Assembly (NCBI GenBank): GCA_035041965.1
Contig: JAPYMA010000904.1
Span: 1-64,000, forward strand
Length of the DNA stretch: 64,000 bases
Direction: 5' to 3'
From: Anisakis pegreffii
Taxonomy: Eukaryota > Nematoda > Chromadorea > Rhabditida > Anisakidae
Part shown: positions 42,533 to 53,220 of the stretch, piece by piece
How the letters are laid out: each line of letters starts with the position of its first letter
Position numbering within the stretch: the first letter of the stretch is position 1
The notes under the pieces: generated by a model
The model's input: only the letters and a program-made list of their open reading frames with translations
Database searches by the model: none
Told to the model about the DNA's origin: nothing
Translations under genes and position numbers: made by a program

Positions 42533-44024
42533 GAAACAAGAACTGCCCGAAAAGTGCGCATTCCATTCACAAATATCAACCGAATCCGCAACAAAACAAA
42601 CAATCTGAATGCAATGAATTTTTTTATAGTGCAAAATTTGTTTCGTTACATTTTGAGAAATACGACGAATTGAAGAAGTAACAAAAAATAGTTCATTCGC
42701 TTTAAAAATTACATGCGTAAAATTTTGATCTAAACCATCAAAATGTTTTCGAATAAGATTAACAAATGAGAAGATTTTTATAAGATTTGGATGCATACTG
42801 TTGAAACAATGAATAATATCATTGTTATACAGCGGCATAATTTTAAAAACATTTTATTCAATGCAATCTTTAGATGAATCTTTAACTTATCTATAACATA
42901 TCGTCGTTGTTTGATTATTTATAATTTGCCAAACCGATTTTCAATGGTTTATTCGTTTATCAGCTCGCAATAATTCACAGTTCAATAATTCCTAGCATAT
43001 TTTTTGATCTTATTACAACATTCTATCTTATCACGATTGTTTTTATCAGCAAAATGTTTCGTATCATTGTCGCTTGGTTATAATGTTTATTGCTTACAAT
43101 GCAATTATCAAATAAACAAATTTGTTGTCTCGATTATCTTGCAGTGATTTTCTCTTGACTTGCATCAAATAAAATAATCTCGAAATTCTGAAACAACGAT
43201 AAAACACTGCAGTTGACCACAATAATTTATTTTCCACTTTATTTTCATAGGGTGTACGGGATTGGAATCCGCTCAAACGCTTGTTGTATCCTTATTTTTA
43301 TGTTACTTGTTAGTTGCATAACGCTGAGAAGTTGATGCTGCAAATTGGAATTTTAGATCAAAATATACACAAAAATATGATCTTTAATTAACAAACAGAT
43401 GGATTTCTGCGAAAGAGTGAATTGTGATGTGTGTAGTGGTGTGCGATTGGCGATTGATAACGATTTATGCAACAAGCAAAAGAATTTACAGTGACACTGT
43501 TAAAAATACCATTGATAATCACACCACTTTAGAACCTGACTGATATAATCATTATTATCAGTTGTATGCACGATTGGTTTGTTAGAATCTGATGCTCTTT
43601 TCCAATTCGCATCTCACGTGATATTGCTTTTGCAGTTTTTATTGTCTGTCGCATATGATGTTTTACTGTTTTGATTGACTTGTTCTTGTAGTTTCAGTTT
43701 GCATCTATAATTGGAAACACAAACAATAAATATGAACAACGAAAATGAAGAAGATATATTCAATAATTGTGCAATACAAATGAAAAATGAGAAAATTATG
43801 AGAGAGATCTATATTAAAATCACTTGTCGTCAGTCGTAAATTTGCAAATTGGATGGATATTACGAGATATTCTTTAAGTTTACATATCTATTGCTGACAA
43901 TTAATGATTGCAAAAAAGACAATGCACAGTATATAAACTGTTGCTTTAGGTATTGTGATTCGAAAGCACAGCAGAAGATAGTTTAGTTTGATATAATGGT
44001 ATTAATTTGTGACAATTGTGCACT
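42533..44024. other. Spacer after the ACBP-like gene
   Basis: AT-rich, with no supported coding exon. The 3' UTR of the ACBP-like gene should occupy the start. Short open frames on the minus strand (42428-42838, 43094-43276) lack splice or motif support. Confidence 0.5.
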
Positions 44025-44100
44025 TCTTTCGAGGCCCCCTTCCCGGAAAGCATTGGGCAGTATGGAAGAACAATCCTAAAACATTTTTGCAGCCAAAGTG
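44025..44100 (+). repeat. Dispersed repeat family A, fragment
   Basis: GAGGCCCCCTTCCCGGAAAG, CATTGGGCAGTATGG and ATCCTAAAACATTTTTG align with 51088-51145 and 19352-19415. Confidence 0.6.
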
Positions 44101-44489
44101 AACTAACGCAAAAAAAACGAAATCACTCTCGAGACAGAGTCATAATAGTTCTGAGATAAATGTTGAAAATAGTGGCTAATTACACTTTATGAGCAACTTG
44201 TCCCGCACACAACGTTCGTATCACTCACTTCCGTTCCATTCATCCGTTTGATTGATATCTAACGTGGGACCATATTAGAATAGAACACTTGAACGCTAAT
44301 GTAAAATCATCGAAAAATGAAACGTTCGAACTGGTCTAAGCTAAACTTGACCTGAGAATGACACTTAAATTCAGGCTAATGCTTGGCTCTAACATTACGC
44401 TCACATCTATACCAACCAAGCTCCGCTGCAAAGTTGTGTCCATCCAAAAATGTCTAGCACTGTTCTAAACTGATTTCTGACATGTTTTA

Positions 44490-45376
44490 GAAGGCCCCAG
44501 TCTCCTCTACGCTCTGCTTGAATGTGCTAACACCTATAGCATCAGGAAAATAGCTATATCTCCTCGTAGAGACAGACTTTCTCTGCGAAATTTTCATTTT
44601 CAGAAAGCTGAGATTCTGCTCGATCGAACAGTGCATAAATATCAAATATGTTATTGGGAAAATCTGAAAACCTGAAAAGACGGTAGGCTTGAATGTATAA
44701 AACCTATATTTCTATAGTAATGTATAATATGCATTGATCTATAGTGATCAAATGCACCTCAGCGCTTGTTGAAATAGCTTTACTAAAATAGCTATATCTC
44801 CTCAACTAAGAGAAATCGCTCGACAAAATATATATTTTTCTGAATGCAGAGATTCTGCTCGATCGACTGGTGTGAAGAAATTGATATGTTACTGGTCAAA
44901 GCTGAGGGTACGGTAGGTTTGAATTTGCTAACACCTACAGGCATCATTTAAATGGTTGTATCTCCTCGTAGAGGCAGAATTTTTTGGCGATATTTTCATT
45001 TTCAGAAAGCAGAGATTCTGCTCGATGAAACGATGTGCAAACATTAACATGTTACCGGGCATACCTGAGAAGATGGTAGCCTCGAATTTATCAAACCTAT
45101 ATTTCTGTAGTGGTGTATAATATCTATTGATCTATAGTGATCAAATGCATATCAATGAGCACCTCAGCGATAGTTGAGATAGCTTTAATAAAATAGCTAT
45201 ATCTCCTCAACTAAGCAAAATCGCCCAACAAGATATATATTTTTCTGAATGCAGAGATTCTGCTTAATCGATTGGTGAAAAGAAATTGATATGTTACTGA
45301 TCAAAGCTGAGAGTACGGTAGACTTGAATGTGCTAACCTCTCTATTCCTCTAGCATCAGGAAAATAGCTATATCTC
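44490..45376. repeat. Tandem array of two alternating modules, about 400-bp higher-order period
   Basis: Each module ends in a GCAGAGATTCTGCTCGAT-type block, seen at about 44609, 44846, 45007 and 45248. One module type carries TATCTCCTCGTAGAG and TTTTCATTTTCAGAAAGC. The other carries TATCTCCTCAACTAAG and ATATATTTTTCTGAATGC. The pair repeats roughly every 400 bp for a little over two periods. AATAGCTATATCTC is the most repeated word. Non-coding. Confidence 0.9.
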
Positions 45377-46423
45377 GGAACGAACGATACGATACGAACG
45401 ATATTGGGGCCGTCTGAAAAGATTACTGTCCTGGACTTGCTTACTGTAAAGCGCCAATAAGCGACTTCGGTAATGTCCTATCGTCCTCTCTATCGTGATA
45501 TTTGCATATTTTTCGCCATTCAATTCTGTCGTCAGCTATCATACTCACAGACTGTATCACTTTGGACTATTCCATGTAGCTTTGCACGAGTTCCTTCCAT
45601 ATCAATCGCTTTCTACCTCTTGTCTCTTTCCAGCGCGAAGGCGGCTCGTGCAGAAGTGATAGTTTCGCTGTATTATTGTCATCACACCCAGCCAGCTTTA
45701 CAACCTGTCCTGGACAAAGTCGGCTTGAACTGAATCGTTTGAGTCTCAGTTAAACTTCGAATTGTTACTACGGCCTTTGATGAAATGTACAATGTTGAGT
45801 GGGCTGTTCATAAAAATTCTTTACGCATTACGTGTTTACTCTTCAAACGAGAACAAGTTTCTCATCACAATAAATTTCGCACTCTGACTGATCTTTCAAC
45901 GTCATTCAATCGGACATAATAAACATTCAAAAAAAATCATTCCACGTCCACAAATGAAATCAATTAATCAGATTAAATTTTAGAGAATACCAAAGAAAAA
46001 CTTCCAAATGTGAATGACACTTATCATTACCACTTTTCATCATCTTCTTCTTTAAGACCCTTTTCAGCGCTTATCAATCGATTGAGACAAACATTTCTGT
46101 TGAACGATCACTTGAAATAGATGTTGAAAGCTTCTTTTCGATACAAAGGTCTGTCTCTGTTATGCTTGTTGTGTCATAAGCTTTTGGAGAGTATTTAAAC
46201 GATGCTAATCATTTCACTTGCCAGTTCATCACTGTTGCACACTTCATTTATTCGTGTTTCTTTATGAGATGATAGTGCAATATTGTTAAGTGATAGCTCT
46301 TGCAGACATTTTTATTTGTCGTCGGAACAACAGCGGTTGCTATCGAACGTGATGAATATAAGAGCGATAAGAATGAAAAGACGTGAATTTTGCATGACTT
46401 TGCAAATTTTTTTGCCAAAAGAA

Positions 46424-46435
46424 TTTATTTTTTAG
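46424..46435 (+). promoter_or_regulatory. Acceptor-like site upstream of ACBP
   Basis: TTATTTTTTAG ends at 46435, 52 nt before the ATG at 46488, with no upstream coding exon in view. It could be the spliced-leader addition site or a 5' UTR intron end. Confidence 0.4.
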
Positions 46436-46487
46436 GTGAACTTTCAAGCCAAGTAGACTCCAATTTGCACATCGACAATGACGGTGA

Positions 46488-47880
46488 GTGGAACTTTTCA
46501 AACCTTAAAAAAGTTGGTTGAATTCAGGAAAATATATTTGTAACGAAAACCAAATCAACCAGCTTCAATCTGTTTTGAATTTGATGCAAATAATCATTTC
46601 AAGATTTATATTGTTCCATTTTTGTCGTTCATCCACTCATATTTTATGACGAAAATTTTCAAAGTTTTCCGTTTCTTTCATTTTTGTTTTTCAAACTATA
46701 ATTTGATCTAGTTCTTCATTTTCGTGATCTTATCCAAATATTCGCCTCATGGTCACATCGGTTCATTATGATTAACTGATAGTGATGACATCCGAATGAA
46801 ATTTCGGTTCGGTCGGAAACCCACTGAATTCATTCGTCGTATCTCGTCACCGAATCCGACCGAGATCCGAATTCCGAGCGAAATTCCTCGGATTTTACCG
46901 ACCGAACTTCGGTCGGTCACCATCACTAGTGATTGAGTGTGATCAATGCGGCGACATGCGATTGATTGGTGGAAAAATAAAATAAAAGTTGAAAAACTGA
47001 AAGGAAATTGAAATTGAAAGGAAAAGGAAATTGAAAGTTTCAAAGCGTTGACTGATCGATGACGTGATCGCATTTGCGTTTTAAGCAAACAAAAAAACAT
47101 CGCTCATCAACTCCCGCTCCCGATGACGACGTGCATGTCGCTATCATGCTTGATCACTCCATAAAAGCATACCTTTCCCATTGCTTAAAAACAAACTGGA
47201 GAATTTCCCGAAAATTTTCGCATAATTCACAGAAAACTCGTTCCGTTCCTTGGTGCTTTCCTCACTTATTTCATATGCAATCAATTCGCGTTTCCGTCTC
47301 TCCTTCACCATTCCAATTGGCAAGAGTGCGAATTTTCTTTATAGTTGGATTTTTGATTGCGTATTTTTAGCAGTTTCTCTTAAATAATTGTAGATTTGAG
47401 TGAAAATTTTACAATTTTTAGTTCGAAGAAGCAGCAGAAAAAGTGAAGAAGTTGAAGAAGAGACCAACTGATGATGAGATGCTTGAAGTATATTCACTCT
47501 ATAAACAAGCCACAGTTGGTGATATCAACACAACGGAGCCAGGTATCACTGATGTGAAAGGAAGAGCAAAATGGAATGCTTGGAAAGGCCGAAAAGGTCG
47601 GGTTCTTTCCAATGATGTTTCGTCTTCAGATCAATCTTTTGATGTAAACCTAACAAGATTGCTTTGATTGAGATTAGTTCATTTAATTAACAAGATTTTA
47701 ACCTTTTGATAAGGTTCATTTCCATTTGATAAGAGAACTGCTATTGAATTTGATCATGTTCTTTACCTCACCCGCAATTGATCTCTAATGAAGTGTCGTT
47801 TAGGAATGAGCAAAGATAAAGCGAAAGAGGAGTACGTGAAACTTGTCGATAAACTCGTTGCCAAATACGGTCTTGCCTAA
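46488..47880 (+). CDS. acbp-1: Acyl-CoA-binding protein (ACBP/DBI family)
   Basis: Small cytosolic carrier of long-chain acyl-CoA esters. Exons 46488-46493 (Met-Thr, then a GTGAGT donor), 47422-47596 and 47804-47880 give 85 aa, the usual family length. Visible family blocks: [50 protein letters not shown], ending KYGLA. Counterparts of bovine Tyr28, Tyr31, Lys32, Lys54 and Tyr73 are all present, so ligand binding should be normal. The first exon encodes only two residues; the paralogue 4 kb upstream has the same layout. The symbol follows the C. elegans naming and strict orthology is not proven. Confidence 0.95.
46787..46935 (+). repeat. Dispersed repeat family B (TTCGGTCGG-rich), copy 1, in ACBP intron 1
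   Basis: It starts GTGATGACATCCGAATGAAA and is dense in TTCGGTCGG, CCGACCGA and GAATTCCGA words that can pair within the copy. It ends near GGTCACCATCAC, which mirrors the start, suggesting terminal inverted ends (GTGATG/CATCAC). Related copies lie at 59154 and 61228. Confidence 0.75.
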
Positions 47881-48736
47881 GATGAGCGCAGCGGTGTCAC
47901 TAAAGCCAATATCACCAACTAATTTCTTCCATTCACTCATTCTATTGGCCATTTGAAGTGAAATTAGAATAATTCTCTAAAGCATTAATTTGAGTTTTTT
48001 GTTTATGTGTGTATTGAATCAGAAAACATTCAATTGATAACATTCAAATCTGTTTCGAAGCATTTGTTATATCGTCGTTTCATTGTTCACATTCTACGCA
48101 GACAACATTCGGTAATCATTTAAGAAACAAACCCATTTCGCATCACACGTCTATCTCAAACTTTCGCTTGAATTGAACAAACTCAGACGTGTTCAACATT
48201 TAAAAGCAGTCAATTTTTTTACGTTTCCACTGTTCACCTATTGTCGCGGATAGCGTGGAAAGCTGACTTAAGTGGATGATGTAATTTGAGAGAAGCGAGC
48301 ACGTAAACAGATTTGAAATGATCCTATGATGGATCATTTCAAATGTGGTAAATCAAGTACAAGAATCAAACAGAGAGTGAAATCAAGCTAGGTTTTGAGG
48401 ATCAGCTTACAGGTATCTAGCCTTCGACTCGGCATTGGTTCAAGATCTTTGTTGAATTTCGATGTCGTTGTTGTTTGAAATTTGAAAATAGAGAGAAACT
48501 GAAGACTGCTTAGTTTTGACAATAAACAAGTGAACAATCAGATTCGAAAAAAATGTTTATTCATTTTTAATTCGGAAAAATTTAGAACGATGTTCATTCA
48601 TTCATCTCAAACTCAAGAACATTCAATTTGCGTTTACAAGCAAGAGTTGGGTCTTTAAGATTCAGCAAAGCATTATGACCTCAAACCAATTGATTATAAT
48701 CAACACAATATAAATTAACAAAAAGTTTAAAGCATT
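47881..48736. other. Tail-to-tail spacer between ACBP and the minus-strand gene
   Basis: No coding evidence. It should carry both 3' UTRs. A short palindrome, TTTGAAATGATCC/GGATCATTTCAAA, sits at about 48311-48344 (arms of 13 nt, loop of about 6). Confidence 0.6.
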
Positions 48737-50304
48737 TCAAATCCGTGATATTCGGAAATATTCTCTATTTTGATGTGGTGTTGTTTGGCGTCGTTGTTTT
48801 GTTGATAATTGTTTCAACTGATCTGTATAGAGCGAGGTATCTTTTTGACTTTGATTATAAAACAGTCGATCAGTGGAACAACAATAACTTGAAATTTGCG
48901 CCAATGCCAGCATTTGGTAGGATCTGGAAGTGGGTGGCGGCGAACGACCGGCCGGAGAACGGTCGCAAGCCGCCGAGCTTGATGGAGTAGTTGACACAGC
49001 ACTGTTGCTTGGCTGGCTCTGAGGTGTAGAGCCACCAGAAGAGCTTCGAGCTTGGAGTGATTTTGATGATGTGGTTGACGAGTCGAGTCGATTCAGCTGT
49101 TTAGACGGTGAAGGTGAAAATTCGGGCGATTGTTTCGTTTGAGATGTCTTCGAAGCATCGGATAACAACAGAAAATCATCCCTGAAAACAACGATATTCA
49201 CCTGGCATGTTTATGGGTAATCTTTTCCTTGAATACTTCAGTCTGCACTCGTTAGCTAAAAACATCGCAATTCATTCGGTTGCTAAAAATGACACAACCA
49301 AAAGCACCATTCCTTAACGACAAAGCCTCAACTCTTGCTGACATTTGGGCTTGAGCTCACTGAAGTTTGCCTCGGCATCATTTTAGGCTCTTCTTGAATT
49401 GAGGATTTGTCGAGTTTAGTTTAAATTCAGATTGAGTGATTGCATTTTATGTTGACAGTATTCAGAAGTCAGTGAAGGTGGTGACCAATTGGGATTTCGA
49501 CTCAAAATGTTGATGGTTTATCTCGGGATAAAGCAGAGTTTAATCAGATCTGAGAATTCAGCGAACTCAGTGATTTTATGCCCGATCATTTGGTGATTTG
49601 ATCAGAAGCTTACAATTTGTAGTACTGCTGATATAAAGGAAATATTAAAAATTGAATGTTAGCAATGGCATCATTACAAACAAATATTTTGAATCCGAAC
49701 GACCAGTCGGTGAAAATATCAGTGGAACTCACTCAAGAGCGATATCTTTAAAGGTTGTTTGAACGGAATTTCGGGCGGTTTCTAATCTTGCTGTGATTTT
49801 TGCAATACACTGTTGTAAACGTTGAAAATGTGCGGAATGCTTGGCGAGATTCAAGGATGTTATGTCGTACAAACACGATAATGCTACCGATAAATTATCC
49901 AACAATTCTGATACTTGAACCTAAATGATGAAGCTCAATCCCAATTCAATCTCGAAAACAAACCAAACTCTCACTATCCATATCAAATTCAATGCAATTT
50001 TCAGTTTATCATCAAATTCATTGCAAAATTTTGAAGTTGACTAGGTAAGAAACTTAATTGAATGAACTGATTGCATGAATCACTGATGCGTATTATTATT
50101 CGAAAGGAAATAGTCAATCAAATTCAAATCAACCGAATATCAGTATCATTCGTTTGTATGTCAATCAAGCAAACATTAGTCGCTCTCTCATCGTCGAATT
50201 TACATCCTGCTGCAGTTTATCGTATGTGATCGAACGTCGAACAAGCAGTTCCCTCCTTATAAGTCTATCGATCTTGACTAATAGCAACAAATGATTCAAG
50301 CTGG
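48737..50304 (-). CDS. 3' exons of an unrecognised coiled-coil protein with Ser/Thr/Pro/Gln-rich tail
   Basis: Three minus-strand exons join in phase: 50304-50204, 49920-49733 and 49181-48737, with good acceptors and GTAAAT or GTGAGT donors. The first two encode a heptad-like helical stretch (VKIDRLIRRELLVRRSITYD, KLQQD, then VSELLDNLSVALSCLYDIT and FQRLQQCIAKITARLETARN). The last starts EDDFLLLSDASK and continues into a low-complexity tail (SPSPSKQLNRLDSSTTSSKS, TPQSQPSNSAVSTTPSSSAA), ending RISRI and stop. The 5' end was not found and the true start is upstream. The helical part recalls small subunits of trafficking or cytoskeletal complexes, but I could not match a family, so no function is claimed. 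Confidence 0.7.
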
Positions 50305-51035
50305 CTGCAGCAATCAAAGGGCAACCTCAAGTTAAAATGTGAAGAGAGCAACCTCAAGTTCAACAACTCCATAAACTTTAGCACTCAACGATGAGCAGTC
50401 TCGTTGTGGAGGAATCTCGATTAAGTGTTCTGATGAAACAAGTGCCATTTCTTAACTTCGATTACTTCAATGATACTACTGCTGAATGATTTTCTGAAAT
50501 GTAGCACTGCAAAATCCTCTAACTGTCGTGCTCGAACAATGTTAACTAACTCTTGAAAAGTTTGAAAAATTCAAACTTTTTCCCAAAATCTGCGATCGAG
50601 AACCACCGAATTGGTAGGAAATATAGCAGTACGCTAACAATAAGCAGTTATCGCGATGAACCTTTAACTGATGTGAATTATGTGATGGTAATATTCACTA
50701 TTGAAATATCAACCGCTGTCACATAAACCAAAACCGAGCTCACTTCAAAGAATACAATTTATCGAGAAACAAACCTCACGGCTCCTCGATACGGTAAACA
50801 ATAAGCTAATGAAGAAGAAATGTTTCGAAAGAAATGTTTCAAATGTGATTTCGCTTTGCAAATTTAACTTTAATAACGGACACTTTGAATAATTGATTAT
50901 CTGAATGAAATTATGATTAAATTTGAATACGCAAAGAATAATATGATGTGTTCGCTTTGCTGTCACTTGTATTTAGACGAATTTAATCTATATTAATACT
51001 GTTTTTCAATTACTTCAAACAGTTACTCTGAGCGA

Positions 51036-51310
51036 TCGTTGGAAATATGTTCAATCGTTCAAGCGGAGTGTATTTTCAGGCTTTTTTGAGTCCCTTTTCC
51101 TAGAAATCATTGAGCAATATGGGAGAGTGGCCCTACACCTTTGTACTCGACGAATCAGCAGTCGAAGTTAGAATTTGGTGAAGACAGATGATTCCGAGTG
51201 CTGTTATTGCTAGCTGCGTGGAAAGAAGAATGCCAAGGAAGTAAGAATTTGATATCAGCGATAAGAGAGAGGAATAAACTCGTGACGAGTTGCAATTGCT
51301 GATTAAATCT
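51036..51310 (+). repeat. Dispersed repeat family A, most complete copy
   Basis: It covers both the 5' part shared with 19305-19470 and the 3' part shared with 27935-28020 and 32755-32975, so it is the best template for the family. The 3' part carries ACTCGTGACGAGTTGCAATT, a short palindrome also kept in the other copies. No open frame or terminal inverted repeat was found. Confidence 0.85.
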
Positions 51311-53220
51311 AAATTTCGTGAACAGTTCCGCGTAAACAATTAATCATCATCATCATAAAATCTATTGCATTAAATTCCACTGTAATATTCACAAAGCAAA
51401 CCAACAAATCTGTTTCACCTCCCCTTTGAGGCGTTTAAATGAAGGTTTTCGTTCACTTAGATTTGTTTATTGACACAGAAAACCATTTAAGAGAAGTGAT
51501 CCTCATTCGAAAACGTAACGTAACATATGAACTGAGTTAAACGCAATTTTAACAGTTCACAATAGAAGAGGCAGCTTCTCGACACTCGATATATTCACAT
51601 AAATGATGCTAATTAAAATGAATTTTTTATGATGTCAAATAGCAACTAGAACTGTGTACAGTGTGAATCCTCCCTCCCCTCCACTCTGATGGATATCCCA
51701 GATTACGGATCAATCCACCCCCCTCCCCCCGTATATCTGCCAGCTAATTCCCTTAATGACCTAAATTTTATGTGTTTGAGTGTGGTGCATCATAAAACAT
51801 TGTTTTAAGAAAGAGGGTTTAGGGAAATGATTGCATTGTTGGATGAGAGGCAGTGGCGTATCGCTCGTTCGTGAACTTTTGTTAATCAATACGCCAATCG
51901 CATTTAATGGTCTTTTGTTCTTGTTCTTATTATTATTAATATTATTATTATTGGTATTAATTTTATTATCAATGTTGTCATTATCATTGCACATCGCTAT
52001 TATCTATATATATAAATACATTGTTGATGTTTATTTATATTATTATTATTATTAATAAATTTATTATTTATGCGGGTAACCACTGTTTTATTTTATTATT
52101 TATTTAGATTATTATTTATGTGGGTAACGATTGTTCACTTGAATGTTGTAGTAAACTGGAAATTTAGAAATGTTTCTACCTAGGAGCATCAAGGCACTTG
52201 AATGATTGCAATAAAAATATGATTAATTAGAGTGAGATTATGAAATGGTGCGTGAGTTTATTGGGTGGTTGTTATGGAAACGTTTCGTGAACATTCATTC
52301 CAGTTATTTGCTTTATTTTGATTGATTTGTTTAGCATTTATTGCGATTTTTGTTATTATTATTGTGGTGCTTGTTTATGGCTGTGTAACTCGATCCGAAT
52401 GTTTATGATATAGGTGGTGGTGCTTGTGCTTTGAGCACTCCCATTCTTTAGCTGTTGAAAAATTTATTGTGTGAATCGATAGTGGATGAACGTAGGAATA
52501 TTAGTGCTAATGTTTGCTTGTAAATCATGTAAATTATTAGTGATTTATGTGTAACGACTGAATACACACAAATGCATTCAGTTTTGTTTCTGCTGATTGT
52601 GAGTATTTGTGTCATTTTATCCGTAATAAGGCGTACTTTTATTTGGTTTATTGTAATGAAGTAGGTTTATTTTCATGCGTATCAGTGTTATTCTCATGTA
52701 ATGAAGTAATAATGATAATAATAATAATAATATTTATTATTATTGTTAATCAAGCTAATAATAATTATTATAGCTTGATTAATATTCCATTAATTCGTCG
52801 TTTCTCCCTGCAGCACTGAAGTGAATATAGCGTGTTTTCTTCAGTCACTGTAAAACGTTATTTTTGAATGGTGACAATGATCGAATTGAAGAATATCATT
52901 GAATTTCAGATCATTTTATCTTTTATTCAATTGTCCATAATATCAGAGCCTTATTGATTGAGGCAGTGACTCTTATTATATGTTCAGTTACTGTCTTTAT
53001 TATTATTGCTATTAATTATTAATATAAATAATGTTTCCACGAAGTTCATCCCCGTCATGTGCAACGATGCAATCTATGAGATCGTTAGTTATTTATTCTT
53101 ATATTTAATTCATCGATTATTAATTCGTGTACTTGTTTATTTTTTTAATTTGTCCATTTTAATCAGATATTTTATTTTTTATGACTCTCATGGTGAGGGT
53201 ATTCTTTAAAATGCTAACAG
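51311..53220. other. AT-rich spacer upstream of the tamalin-like exons
   Basis: It contains TTATTATT microsatellite tracts at about 51924-52060 and 52703-52745, and C-rich words near 51666-51735 (CCACCCCCCTCCCCCC). An inverted pair, CAAGCTAATAATAATTATTA/TAGCTTGATTAATATT, lies near 52750. The first exon(s) and promoter of the tamalin-like gene are expected here or just upstream but were not identified. Confidence 0.5.
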
